64,000 nt of DNA, taken from the NCBI RefSeq assembly GCF_030406665.1, contig NZ_CP129121.1:2914001-2978000 (forward strand). The letters are read 5' to 3'. Both the position numbers and the translations under genes were made by a program. This document shows positions 43,692 through 53,351 of the stretch, piece after piece (position 1 is the first letter of the stretch; each line of letters begins with the position of its first letter). This stretch comes from Halomonas halophila. GTDB taxonomy: Bacteria > Pseudomonadota > Gammaproteobacteria > Pseudomonadales > Halomonadaceae. The notes under the pieces were generated by a model. It saw only the letters and a program-made list of their open reading frames with translations. It searched no databases and was not told the origin of the DNA.

Positions 43692-45598
43692 GAGCGGGTC
43701 TCCTTGGCCGGCACGTGGTTCGAGGCCAGGCCAGCGCCGGCGGCGTCTCGCCGGGACAGCGTCAGGCGACGGCCATGGAGCCCTCCCAGGATCGCCAGGG
43801 CCGCGAGCGTCGTCAGCCATCCTGGCGTCAAGGCCAGGGCGATGGTCAACATCAGCCCGACGGTATCCAGCAGTCGTACGCCGGTGATGCTCGCCCGCGA
43901 CATCAGGGCGGCAAACGCCAGCACGAAGGCCACGCCTTGAGAGGCGGCCAGCACGATGTCGAGCCAGTTGCCGAATCCCGCCAGCGCGGGATAGATCAAC
44001 AGCAGGAAGGGAATGACGTAGATGGCCGCCGCCAGCCGCACGGCCTCGCCCGCCGCCGGCAACCAGTTGGTCCGGGCGATACCCGAAGCAACGAACACCG
44101 CCACGCAGACCGGCGGCGTGATCACCGACAGAGTGGCGAAATAGAACACGAACAGGTGGGCGATCAGCGGCTCGACGCCGATATCGGTCAACGCCGGCGC
44201 CAGCACCGAGGCCACCAGGACATAGGCCGCCGTGGTGGGAATCCCCATGCCCAGAATCAGGCATACCCCGCCGACGATCGCCGCCACCAGAAACATGGAC
44301 TGGCCGCCAAGATCGACGATCAGACTGGCGAGAGTCACCCCGATGCCGGTCATGCCGATCATCGCTACCAGAATCTGGGCGCCGGCCAGCAGCACGCCGA
44401 TGATAACCATGCCCTTGCCGGCATCCACCAGGCCGGCGAGCAGCTTGGCAAGAATGTCTCGCCACGATCTTCCGGCCAGCACGGCAAACAGCGTGAAGGA
44501 AAGGAACGTCATCAGGATGCCAAAGAAGGCCGACGTCTGGATCGAGCGACCGCTGAGCACGCCGTAGAAGAGCCCCCCGAGGGCGGCCAGGATAGGAACA
44601 AGGCGCTCGGCTCGCAGGATGCTGCGCCACGCGGGCAACTCGTCGTCCGGCACCACACGCAGGCCACGACGCCTGGCCACCAGCTGGATCGTCACGAACA
44701 CGCCCAGATAGAAGAGGATGGCGGGCAGCAGGGCCGCCAGAGCGATGCGCACATAACTCTCGCCAAGGATCTCGGCCATGATGAAGGCTGCCGCACCGAG
44801 TATCGGCGGGGCGATCTGCCCGCCGGTGGAGGCGACCGCCTCGACCCCGGCGGCGAAGGGACGTGGATAGTCCAGGCGCTTCATCATCGGAATGGTGAAG
44901 TTGCCCGTGGTGGCCACATTGGCCACGGCGCTGCCGCTGACCATGCCGAACAGCCCCGACGCCACGGTAGCGACCTTGGCGGCTCCGCCCGGTGAACGGC
45001 CGCTGATGCGCAACGCCAGGTCCATGAAGGTCTGCCCCCCACCGGTATGCAGCAGCAGGCAGCCGAACAGCACGAAGGCGGCGATGGTGGTGGCAGCCAC
45101 CCCGACAAGCATGCCCCACACGCCCCTGTCGCCGAGATAGAGCGTCTCGGTGATGAAGGCCAGGTCGAACCCGCGATGCCCCAGGCTGCCGGGAATCAGA
45201 GCCCCGAAGTAGGCATAGGCCAGGCCTGCGATCACCAGCAGGGGAAAGATGGCGCCGATGGCACGCCGCGACAGTTCCAGGATCGCCACCAGCAGCACGC
45301 CCGTCATCAGCATGTCCCGGGGCGTGGCCCAGGGCAGCTCGACGAGAATGCGCTGATGATTCATCACGACATAGCTACAGGCCGCCACGACTCCCACGGC
45401 GAGGACCAGATCCACGGCCAGGCCCAGCGGCCGCCAGCGCGTGCCAGCCGCCAGCGGATAGATGGTCAGCCCCAGCAGCAGGACCAGGGCAAGGAAGATC
45501 CCACGCTGGACCAGGCTTTCGAAGGGCCCCGTCGCCGAGGTGTACAGGATCAGGCCGCCCACCGCCAACGCCAGCCCCTTGGTTAGATGCTCACGCAT
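43688..45598 (-). CDS. TRAP transporter fused permease (TAXI type)
   Basis: 636 aa, ~16 helices, the fused small and large membrane subunits (DctQM) of TAXI-TRAP systems. Key stretches are GLFGMVSGSAVANVATTGNFTIPMMKR, VEAVASTGGQIAPPILGAAAFIMAE and ILGMGIPTTAAYVLVASVLAPAL. GGAGGAG precedes the ATG at 45598. It follows the TAXI binding protein by 22 bp and is coupled to the AtuA gene. Confidence 0.95.
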   Translation of the reverse strand: MREHLTKGLALAVGGLILYTSATGPFESLVQRGIFLALVLLLGLTIYPLAAGTRWRPLGLAVDLVLAVGVVAACSYVVMNHQRILVELPWATPRDMLMTGVLLVAILELSRRAIGAIFPLLVIAGLAYAYFGALIPGSLGHRGFDLAFITETLYLGDRGVWGMLVGVAATTIAAFVLFGCLLLHTGGGQTFMDLALRISGRSPGGAAKVATVASGLFGMVSGSAVANVATTGNFTIPMMKRLDYPRPFAAGVEAVASTGGQIAPPILGAAAFIMAEILGESYVRIALAALLPAILFYLGVFVTIQLVARRRGLRVVPDDELPAWRSILRAERLVPILAALGGLFYGVLSGRSIQTSAFFGILMTFLSFTLFAVLAGRSWRDILAKLLAGLVDAGKGMVIIGVLLAGAQILVAMIGMTGIGVTLASLIVDLGGQSMFLVAAIVGGVCLILGMGIPTTAAYVLVASVLAPALTDIGVEPLIAHLFVFYFATLSVITPPVCVAVFVASGIARTNWLPAAGEAVRLAAAIYVIPFLLLIYPALAGFGNWLDIVLAASQGVAFVLAFAALMSRASITGVRLLDTVGLMLTIALALTPGWLTTLAALAILGGLHGRRLTLSRRDAAGAGLASNHVPAKETRS

Positions 45599-45620
45599 GC
45601 GTTACTCCTCCCGTCGAACC

Positions 45621-46592
45621 TTACTGAACCGGCTGCAAGGCGTCGGGAATCTCGTAACCCTGTTCCTCGAAATAGCGTGCCGCTCCGGGATGCAGCGGCA
45701 CGCTACCCACCTCGAGCGTCATCTTCGCCATGTCGGCCCCATCCACCGCCGAGAAGGCGTTGGCTTGCGGCTCGGGGTTTTCCATCACGGCCTTGACGAT
45801 CTGGTAGGCGGTTTCCTCGTCGAGGCCGGGCTTGGCATGCACCGCGACCCCGAAGGCCCAGGTGCGATAGGCGGGAACACCCTCTGCCGCACCCTCGGGA
45901 ATGTCGACGACGGCCACGTCCGGCATCTTTTCCTTCAGCGTTGCCGCCTGCTCCTCGTTGAGCGACAGCACCTTGACCGGAGTGAAGGTGGCGATGTCCA
46001 TGCTCGAGCCGTCAAGGCGCTCACCGACGCCGGACTTCACGTAACCGGCAATGCGGCCGTCCTTGATCGAGTCGACCACGTCGGTCGTGGAACCACGCAC
46101 ATAGTCGGGGGAGATGCCCAGGGTCTCCATGACCGCCTCGGTGGTGCTTTCCGTCGCCGAGCCGGTAATGCCGGGATTGAGCCTCACGCCTTCGAGCGCC
46201 TGCATCGAGTCGACTCCGGCATCCTCGCGCAGCACCACGTTCTGCGGGGCGACCGTGTAGACCCACAGCAGCCGGCTGTCGACGGGGTGGCCCTCGAAAT
46301 CGTCGCTCCCCTGATAGGCGTGATAGCCGGTATTGGTGGTCACCAGCCCCAGATCGATCTGATCTCGGCTGATGCGACGCAGGTTGTCCACCGTGGCCCC
46401 GGTTTCGGCCACCGAAGAACTGACGTCGGGGACCTGATTGTTGATGATCTGATTGACGGCCACGAAGTAGCTGTAGTGGCTCGAGGAACTCGAGGTCGAC
46501 CCGATCAGCAGGCGCTCCTCGGCATGGCCGGTCGCCACGGTCCCGAAGAGGGCGAAGCCCAGGGCGAGGGAAGAGATCAGCGTCTTGTTCAT
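45621..46592 (-). CDS. TAXI-family TRAP solute-binding protein
   Basis: 323 aa with signal peptide (LISSLALGFALFGTVATGHA). TAXI features are the serine-rich start LLIGSTSSSSSHYSYFVAVNQI, ETGATVDNLRRISRDQIDLGLVTTNTGYHAYQG and VPLHPGAARYFEEQGYEIP. It captures the substrate for the fused TRAP permease. First gene of a four-gene leftward operon, divergent from a LysR regulator. Confidence 0.95.
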   Translation of the reverse strand: MNKTLISSLALGFALFGTVATGHAEERLLIGSTSSSSSHYSYFVAVNQIINNQVPDVSSSVAETGATVDNLRRISRDQIDLGLVTTNTGYHAYQGSDDFEGHPVDSRLLWVYTVAPQNVVLREDAGVDSMQALEGVRLNPGITGSATESTTEAVMETLGISPDYVRGSTTDVVDSIKDGRIAGYVKSGVGERLDGSSMDIATFTPVKVLSLNEEQAATLKEKMPDVAVVDIPEGAAEGVPAYRTWAFGVAVHAKPGLDEETAYQIVKAVMENPEPQANAFSAVDGADMAKMTLEVGSVPLHPGAARYFEEQGYEIPDALQPVQ

Positions 46593-46729
46593 ATTGGCGG
46601 CTCCATGACCCGCAACCGGGTCTTTTATCGTTGTCGTCGAGCACCCGTGGATACTCCTCGCTTGGCAGCTTCGGCCGACCCGCCTATTTTGTATATTGAA
46701 ATGTTTTTAACTTTCCTTAAATTTTATAA

Positions 46730-47632
46730 ATGAATCCCAGCATCCAGCAGCTCAAGGCCTTTATCGCCGTGGCTCGCTCGCGCAGCCTGGCCGAGGCCGG
46801 CGAGCGCGTTCACCTGTCTCCGCCGGCGCTGTCCATCGCCATTCGCAAGCTCGAAGAGGCGGTGGGGGGCCAGCTGTTCACACGCACCACGCGCCAGCTC
46901 TCCCTCACGCCAGAAGGCAAGGCTTTCCTGCCGGTAGCACTGCGCCTGCTCAGCGACTGGGAAGAAGCATTCGAAGACCTCAACGACCTGTTCTCCAAGC
47001 AGCGCGGCAAGATTACCCTGGCCTCTCTGCCCACCCTCGCGGCAGGTCTCCTGCCCGATATCATCGCCCGCTTCCGTGAACGCTATCCCCGCATCAACCT
47101 GAGCCTGCACGACGTCCTCGCCGACGAGGTCAGCCAGCAGGTCCGCGAGGGACGCGCCGACCTGGGTTTTTCCGTACCGCCGATGGCGTCGGAGGACCTG
47201 GCCTTCGAGACGCTGATGATCGATCGCTACGTCGCCGTCTGTCCGCAGGGGCATTCCCTGCTCGGACATGGCGAAGTGAAGTGGGAGCAGTTGGCGGGGC
47301 ACTCCTTCATCGGCCTGAGCCGGCTGTCCAGCGTGCGCCAGGACATCGACCGCATCATGCAGGAAGTCGACGAGCCGCTGGACATCCTCTGCGACGTCAA
47401 CCAGATCGCGACCGTCGGCCGGATGGTGGCGGCCGGTCTCGGCATCAGCGTGCTGCCCTCTCTGAGCTTTCGGCAGATCGCCAATGACGGCATCGAGCAG
47501 CGACCTCTCGTCTCGCCAACCATTCGCCGCGAACTCGGCATGATCATGCGTCGGCGCGACTCGCTTTCGGCCGCGGCGTGTGCACTGACGGACAGCATTC
47601 GAGAAGCCGCGCGCAAGGAATGGCCGTCCTGA
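46730..47632 (+). CDS. LysR-type regulator of the TAXI-TRAP/AtuA operon
   Basis: 300 aa. N-terminal wHTH (LKAFIAVARSRSLAEAGERVHLSPPALSIAIRKLEEAVGG) and a periplasmic-binding-like effector domain (GKITLASLPTLAAGLLPDIIARFRERYPRINL). The 137-bp AT-rich gap to the divergent TAXI gene is the probable control region. It most likely responds to the organic acid the operon imports (inference from position). Confidence 0.9.
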   Translation: MNPSIQQLKAFIAVARSRSLAEAGERVHLSPPALSIAIRKLEEAVGGQLFTRTTRQLSLTPEGKAFLPVALRLLSDWEEAFEDLNDLFSKQRGKITLASLPTLAAGLLPDIIARFRERYPRINLSLHDVLADEVSQQVREGRADLGFSVPPMASEDLAFETLMIDRYVAVCPQGHSLLGHGEVKWEQLAGHSFIGLSRLSSVRQDIDRIMQEVDEPLDILCDVNQIATVGRMVAAGLGISVLPSLSFRQIANDGIEQRPLVSPTIRRELGMIMRRRDSLSAAACALTDSIREAARKEWPS

Positions 47633-47756
47633 CACCCTCCCCTACCATGAAACACTCCCCGTGTGCCCCTCGACCGGCTAGCGGCCGACGGTGTCGGTCC
47701 GCTACAGTACGTGGCGCCGGCTTCCAGCCACCGACTCTCCCCCGCCCAGGATGCCC

Positions 47757-49103
47757 ATGCCCCCCAGCGACGACACCGCCCTCTCGGTCACCGAACTCAA
47801 CCGACGCGCCCGCCAGGCGCTGGAGCAGGACGTCGGCGACGTCTGGGTGGAGGGCGAGCTGTCCGGCGTGTCACGGCCGTCGTCGGGCCACGTCTATTTC
47901 ACCCTCAAGGACGAGCGCGCCCAGCTGCGCTGCGCGCTGTTCCGCACCCGCGCGCGCTTCGTCGCCGCGCCGATGCGCGACGGCGATCGCGTCAAGGTGC
48001 GCGGCCGGGTGTCGCTGTTCGAGCCGCGGGGCGACTACCAGCTGATCGCCGAGGCGGTGCAGGCGGCGGGCGAAGGCGAGCTGCTGGCGGCCTATGAGCA
48101 GCTCAAGGCCAAGCTCGACGCCGAGGGGGTGTTCGCCAATGGCCGCGCCCTGCCCTTTCCGCCGCGCCACCTGCTGGTGCTCTCCTCGCCCACCGGGGCG
48201 GCGATCCGCGACGTGCTGGCGGTGCTGGCGGCGCGCTGGCCACTGGCCCAGGTGACGCTGATCCCGGTGCCGGTTCAGGGCCGTGAGGCGGCGCCGGCGA
48301 TGATCGCCGCGCTGGGCCTGCTCAACCGCCAGGCGGCGCTGGATCCGGCGCGCGATGCCATCCTGCTCACCCGCGGCGGCGGCAGCCTGGAAGACCTGTG
48401 GGCCTTCAACGACGAACACCTGGCCCGGGCGATCTTCCACTCCCGGCTGCCAGTGATGTCGGCGGTAGGCCATGAGGTGGATGTGACGCTGTCCGATTTC
48501 GCCGCCGACCGCCGCGCGCCCACGCCCTCGGCCGCGGCGGAGCAGCTGGTGCCCGACCGTCGCGAGCTGCTGCAGCGCCTGCAGGCCCTGGAAAGCCGAC
48601 TGCTGCGCGCCCAGCGCGCGCGGCTCGACACCGAGGCCCAGCGGCTCGATCACCTGCGTGCGCGGCTGCGCCACCCCGGCGAGGTGCTGGCCTTCCGGCG
48701 CCGCCAGCTGGAGCAGCTGGAGGGGCGACTGCGGCGGGCCATCCGGGCGCGGCTGGAGACCGCCCGTCGCCACGAGGCGGACCTCGAGCGTCGCCTGGCG
48801 CTGCGCTCGCCCGAGCGGCGCCTCGAGCAGGAGACCCGTCGCCTGACGCTGGCCCGTCAGCGCCTGCACCAGGCCATGCCCCGCACGCTGATCCATCAGC
48901 GCGAGCGACTGGCCGCCGTCGCCCGCGAGCTGCAGGCGGTCAGCCCGCTGGCGGTGCTGGGCCGCGGCTATGCCATCCTCGAGAACGACGAAGGCCGGGT
49001 GATCCGCCATGCGACGGATACCCGGCCCGGGGAGCGCCTGACGGCGCGGCTCGGCGAGGGGCGGCTGGCCCTGGAAGTGCTGCCCGGCGAAGACGCCGAC
49101 TGA
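47757..49103 (+). CDS. xseA: Exodeoxyribonuclease VII large subunit
   Basis: 448 aa. OB-fold N-terminal domain ([44 protein letters not shown]), catalytic domain ([59 protein letters not shown]), a long basic coiled-coil (about 250-390) and the C-terminal [10 protein letters not shown] segment. It degrades single-stranded DNA with XseB, which is not in the window. Two ATGs lie 6 bp apart; I take 47757 because CAGG is better spaced from it. Confidence 0.95.
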   Translation: MPPSDDTALSVTELNRRARQALEQDVGDVWVEGELSGVSRPSSGHVYFTLKDERAQLRCALFRTRARFVAAPMRDGDRVKVRGRVSLFEPRGDYQLIAEAVQAAGEGELLAAYEQLKAKLDAEGVFANGRALPFPPRHLLVLSSPTGAAIRDVLAVLAARWPLAQVTLIPVPVQGREAAPAMIAALGLLNRQAALDPARDAILLTRGGGSLEDLWAFNDEHLARAIFHSRLPVMSAVGHEVDVTLSDFAADRRAPTPSAAAEQLVPDRRELLQRLQALESRLLRAQRARLDTEAQRLDHLRARLRHPGEVLAFRRRQLEQLEGRLRRAIRARLETARRHEADLERRLALRSPERRLEQETRRLTLARQRLHQAMPRTLIHQRERLAAVARELQAVSPLAVLGRGYAILENDEGRVIRHATDTRPGERLTARLGEGRLALEVLPGEDAD

Positions 49104-49130
49104 CAGCTCCCCGCGCCTGACAGTCTCGCC

Positions 49131-50525
<1,395 letters not shown>

Positions 50526-50540
50526 GTTCGTGTCTCCCGC

Positions 50541-51083
50541 TTACTCGGTCTGCTGTCGCGAGTTGATGTTGCGCTCGATGTCGGTGAGCGCGTCCAGCTT
50601 CTCGCCCAGCTCGGCCTTCTCGTCCTCCAGCGACCGCTGGGCCCGGCGGCTCTCTTCCAGGCGCCGCCCCAGGGCGCGCCGCCCCTCCAGCTCGTTGAGC
50701 CAGTAGCGCAGCAGCGGCTGCAGCCGCGGCGGGGCCGCATGGAGGTCGGCCTTGTACAGTTCGGAGGCTTGATCCCATTCGCGCTCGTTGCCCCAGGCCA
50801 GCACGACCGCCCGGGCCAGGCGCTGATCGTGCGAGTCGCCGGAGACCCGCGTGAGCGTGACGTCGCGCCACTCACGGTCACCCCGCTGGGAGGCGAGGCC
50901 GAAGGCCACCCACTCCGGTAGCAGGCATGTCGTCTCGCCGAAATCCGGAATCTCGGCGTAGCAGCCGGCACTTTCCTCCACCACGGGCTCGCGGGGCTCT
51001 CCGGCCAGCTGCGCCGGCAGCCACTGGCAGCCGGTCAGGCCAGCCGACAGCAGGCACAGCAGCAGGGGGCGTGGGATCTTCAT
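50541..51083 (-). CDS. qseG: QseG-like lipoprotein of the glrKR operon
   Basis: 180 aa. Lipoprotein signal with lipobox LTGC, then a short region (CYAEIPDFGETTCLLPEWV) and a coiled-coil-like C-terminus (EESRRAQRSLEDEKAELGEKLDALTDIERNIN). Its ATG overlaps the glrK stop (ATGA) and glrR starts 15 bp after its stop. In enterics QseG is an outer-membrane lipoprotein that controls the GlrK sensor. Sequence similarity is modest; context carries the call. Confidence 0.85.
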   Translation of the reverse strand: MKIPRPLLLCLLSAGLTGCQWLPAQLAGEPREPVVEESAGCYAEIPDFGETTCLLPEWVAFGLASQRGDREWRDVTLTRVSGDSHDQRLARAVVLAWGNEREWDQASELYKADLHAAPPRLQPLLRYWLNELEGRRALGRRLEESRRAQRSLEDEKAELGEKLDALTDIERNINSRQQTE

Positions 51084-52564
51084 GGGTCGTTCCTTGCGTC
51101 GGCTACCGCCGGAGCGGTCAGCGATTCTTGATGGTCGGCGTCCGGCGCGGGCAGCGTCAGGCGGAAACACACCGCCAGGCGGTCGTCCTCCGCCAGCACC
51201 AGGCTGCCGTGCTGCAGGCGAGCGCAGTCGGCGGCCACCGACAGCCCGATGCCGGACCCCTTGAGCGCGCCCTTGCGGCGAATGCGCCCTTGATAGAACG
51301 CCTCGAACAGCCGCGCCCGATCTTCTTCGGGGATCGGTTCGCCGCTGTTGGCCACCTCGACGACCAGACAGCCGTGGGTGGCACGGGCGCGAATCTCCAG
51401 CTCGCCGCCGTCCTCGCCGTAGGCGACGGCGTTGGACACCAGGTTGTCGAGCAGGCGAGCCGTGGCCGTGCGGTCGAGCCGCCAGATCAGCGGGCCGTCG
51501 AAGCAGTGCACCGACATGCCCTTCTGCTGCAGGCCCAGGTGATGCTTGGCCAGCACCTCCTTGACCACGGTGGCCACGTCCAGACGCTCGATCTCGAGGC
51601 GCTGGTTGTGCTGCAGCAGGTTGTAGTCGAGCAGCTGCTCGATCAGCTGCTGCAGCTCGCCGCCGCTGGCGTCGATCAGCTCGAGGATCTCGCGCTGATG
51701 ATCGGTGATATCGCCGGCCACGCCGTCGGCCAGCAGCGCGGAGCCCTCGCGGACGCTGGCCAGCGGCGTCTTGAGCTCGTGGGACATGTGGCGCAGGAAC
51801 TGTTGCTTCTGTTCCTCCAGCTCGTCGAGCCGCGACGACAGCCAGTCGAGCCGCTCGTCGAGGCTGACCAGTTCGGCGGGCCCCTGCACCGGCGACGGCT
51901 GGGCGCTCCTGCCGGTGCTGCCGATACCCAGGATCCGCCGCTCGAGCTGGCGCACCGGCCGTACGATCAGCCGGGTGAACAGCAGCATCAGGATCAGGCT
52001 GGCCGACACCAGCGCCGCGGTCTGCCACCACAGACGATGCTGCACGGTCTCGGCACGCTGGCGAATCAGGTCCAGGCGATCGTCGATGCGCCGGTTGGTG
52101 GCGTGACGCATGGCCTCGGTGTGCTCGGCGAAGGGCAGGAAGTCGGTCAGTCGCTGCTTGAACGACTCCAGCGGTAGCTCCGGCAGCTCGGCGAGCCGGT
52201 CGAGCTGCCCGGACAGCGCCTCGACGTCCGGGTCGTCGGGCAGCAGCTCGCGCTGCTTGGCCAGCAGGCGGCGGTACTCCGCCAGGCGCTCGTCATAGAT
52301 CTCGAGCAGGCTCTCCTGCTCGACCACCGCGTACTGACGCGCGCCACGTTCCATCTCCAGCGCCAGGGCGCCGAGCGTGCGGGCACGCCGGGTCTCCTCG
52401 ACCGCCTGACGTGCGCTCTGGTCGGCGAGGCGCGAAAGTTCTGACAGCGCCTGCCCGGCCTGGAACATCAGCACGGCAAGGGGCAGCATCACCATCAGGA
52501 AGGCCAGCAGCACCAGCTGCAACAGCGAGCGCGGCCGCCAGCGGCGGGAAACGGCAGATGTCAT
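51080..52564 (-). CDS. glrK: Sensor histidine kinase GlrK (QseE)
   Basis: 494 aa. An N-terminal helix (LLQLVLLAFLMVMLPLAVLMF), a helical periplasmic domain, a second helix (ALVSASLILMLLFTRLI), HAMP, and the kinase core with FLRHMSHELKTPLASVREGSALLADGV, LLDNLVSNAVAYGEDGG and GSGIGLSVAADCARLQHG. First gene of the glrK-qseG-glrR operon. I use ATG at 52564; an upstream GTG at 52600 is possible. Confidence 0.92.
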   Translation of the reverse strand: MTSAVSRRWRPRSLLQLVLLAFLMVMLPLAVLMFQAGQALSELSRLADQSARQAVEETRRARTLGALALEMERGARQYAVVEQESLLEIYDERLAEYRRLLAKQRELLPDDPDVEALSGQLDRLAELPELPLESFKQRLTDFLPFAEHTEAMRHATNRRIDDRLDLIRQRAETVQHRLWWQTAALVSASLILMLLFTRLIVRPVRQLERRILGIGSTGRSAQPSPVQGPAELVSLDERLDWLSSRLDELEEQKQQFLRHMSHELKTPLASVREGSALLADGVAGDITDHQREILELIDASGGELQQLIEQLLDYNLLQHNQRLEIERLDVATVVKEVLAKHHLGLQQKGMSVHCFDGPLIWRLDRTATARLLDNLVSNAVAYGEDGGELEIRARATHGCLVVEVANSGEPIPEEDRARLFEAFYQGRIRRKGALKGSGIGLSVAADCARLQHGSLVLAEDDRLAVCFRLTLPAPDADHQESLTAPAVADARNDP

Positions 52565-52664
52565 GGCCAGCGTTCGGAAAAGGAGTGAGTCGGCAACCAC
52601 TATCGTCTACCCGAGGATACCAGAGTTCGGCCTGTCACCCGCGCCGCATCGCGGCCGAGCAGGC

Positions 52665-52689
52665 AAAAAAAAGGCCGGCATAGCCGGCC
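52665..52689 (-). terminator. Intrinsic terminator upstream of glrK, end of the putative structured RNA
   Basis: A 7-bp GC-only stem (52673-52679 / 52683-52689, loop ATA) followed on the minus strand by eight T. It lies upstream of the glrK start, so it cannot serve glrK; it must end a separate leftward transcript coming from the gap on its right. Confidence 0.85.
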
Positions 52690-53095
52690 CAATACGCAGG
52701 GAACTGAAGGGGTGGGAAAGCGTTCGATGACGCCGCTGGCGCCGCTCGATCGTTTACCCGGGGCCCGAGGGCCCATGAAGCGGCGGAATCCCCTTTCAGT
52801 CAGGGTGGGATTCCTGAGACGGCTCACCGTCTCGCTTCCTCTGACGGCCCCGCCGGGGCGTGGCCGTGCAATTGGTCCCCCTCGCGGGGGAGAGGCATCC
52901 TTGCCAGGGCATCCTTGCCCTCTCGGTACCCGTCCATGACGAGGTCGTCGGTACCGTCTCATCGCAACCTAAAGTCACACATCGCTGGAGCAGACGTTGG
53001 TCGCCGAGAGGCCAGGGGCACAGGGCAGTGTCGTCAGCTGCCTCTTGGCGACCGGGAAGCGGTTCGAGCCGTTTGAACCGCTTCCCGCTTGCTCC
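52665..53095 (-). ncRNA. Candidate ~430-nt structured RNA with sigma-54 promoter
   Basis: This 650-bp interval has no convincing reading frame. Read leftward from ~53095 it forms a chain of hairpins: 13-bp stem 53053-53065/53075-53087; 7-bp stem 52924-52930/52950-52956; tandem small hairpins 52907-52920 and 52894-52905, each with AAGGAT in the loop; 52876-52881/52886-52891; 52844-52849/52862-52867; 52816-52822/52827-52833; 52785-52792/52807-52814; 52761-52766/52769-52774. It ends in a strong terminator. A sigma-54 promoter lies just upstream. The position equals that of glmY in E. coli, but it is over twice as long and no GlmY sequence is recognisable. The AAGGAT loops resemble CsrA/RsmA sites. 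Confidence 0.65.
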
Positions 53096-53104
53096 CCATG
53101 AGTA

Positions 53105-53121
53105 TTGCGATCCTCGTGCCA
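53105..53121 (-). promoter_or_regulatory. Sigma-54 promoter of the structured RNA
   Basis: On the minus strand TGGCAC, 5 bp, TCGCAA, with exact GG-N10-GC spacing, matching the -24/-12 consensus TGGCAC-N5-TTGCA except one base. An imperfect palindrome GTTGGC...GCCAAC (53169-53184) about 50 bp upstream could be an activator site. The TGTC-N10-GACA GlrR site of E. coli is not seen. Confidence 0.7.
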
Positions 53122-53226
53122 GAACCAAAAACAACACTATAAAATCAATAACTTAAAAAAACCAAAACGTTGGCACGCGCCAACGCCTACTGATAAACGG
53201 GCTTCAGCTCGCCATTTTCGTTGCCA

Positions 53227-53293
53227 ATTGGAGACACCTTTCTCCGAAAAAATAAAAACCCCTGTTTAAACAGGGCTTTACAGAGTCTCCAAT
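53227..53293. repeat. Inverted 9-bp repeat flanking the argA terminator
   Basis: ATTGGAGAC (53227-53235) and GTCTCCAAT (53285-53293) face each other across the terminator; each is preceded outward by a similar GCC block. It may be a larger stem or a pair of protein sites. Confidence 0.55.
53245..53276 (-). terminator. Intrinsic terminator of argA
   Basis: The palindrome CCCTGTTTAAACAGGG (53260-53275) with an A-rich left flank, giving GTTTTTATTTTTT for leftward transcription, 76 bp past the argA stop. Confidence 0.8.
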
Positions 53294-53351
53294 CGGCGAC
53301 ATCGCGTCATCGGCGTGATGGCGAGAAGCGACACCAAGGCGAGATAAGCGT

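Noticed and set aside
52665..53095. Calling the structured RNA GlmY, GlmZ, CsrB or RNase P RNA
   Set aside because: Position matches glmY and two loops resemble CsrA sites, but length, sequence and core motifs do not match any of these families by eye.
52860..53156. A 98-codon plus-strand frame in the gap upstream of glrK
   Set aside because: No ribosome site, low-complexity basic product, and it lies antisense to the hairpin chain with a terminator and promoter in the other direction.
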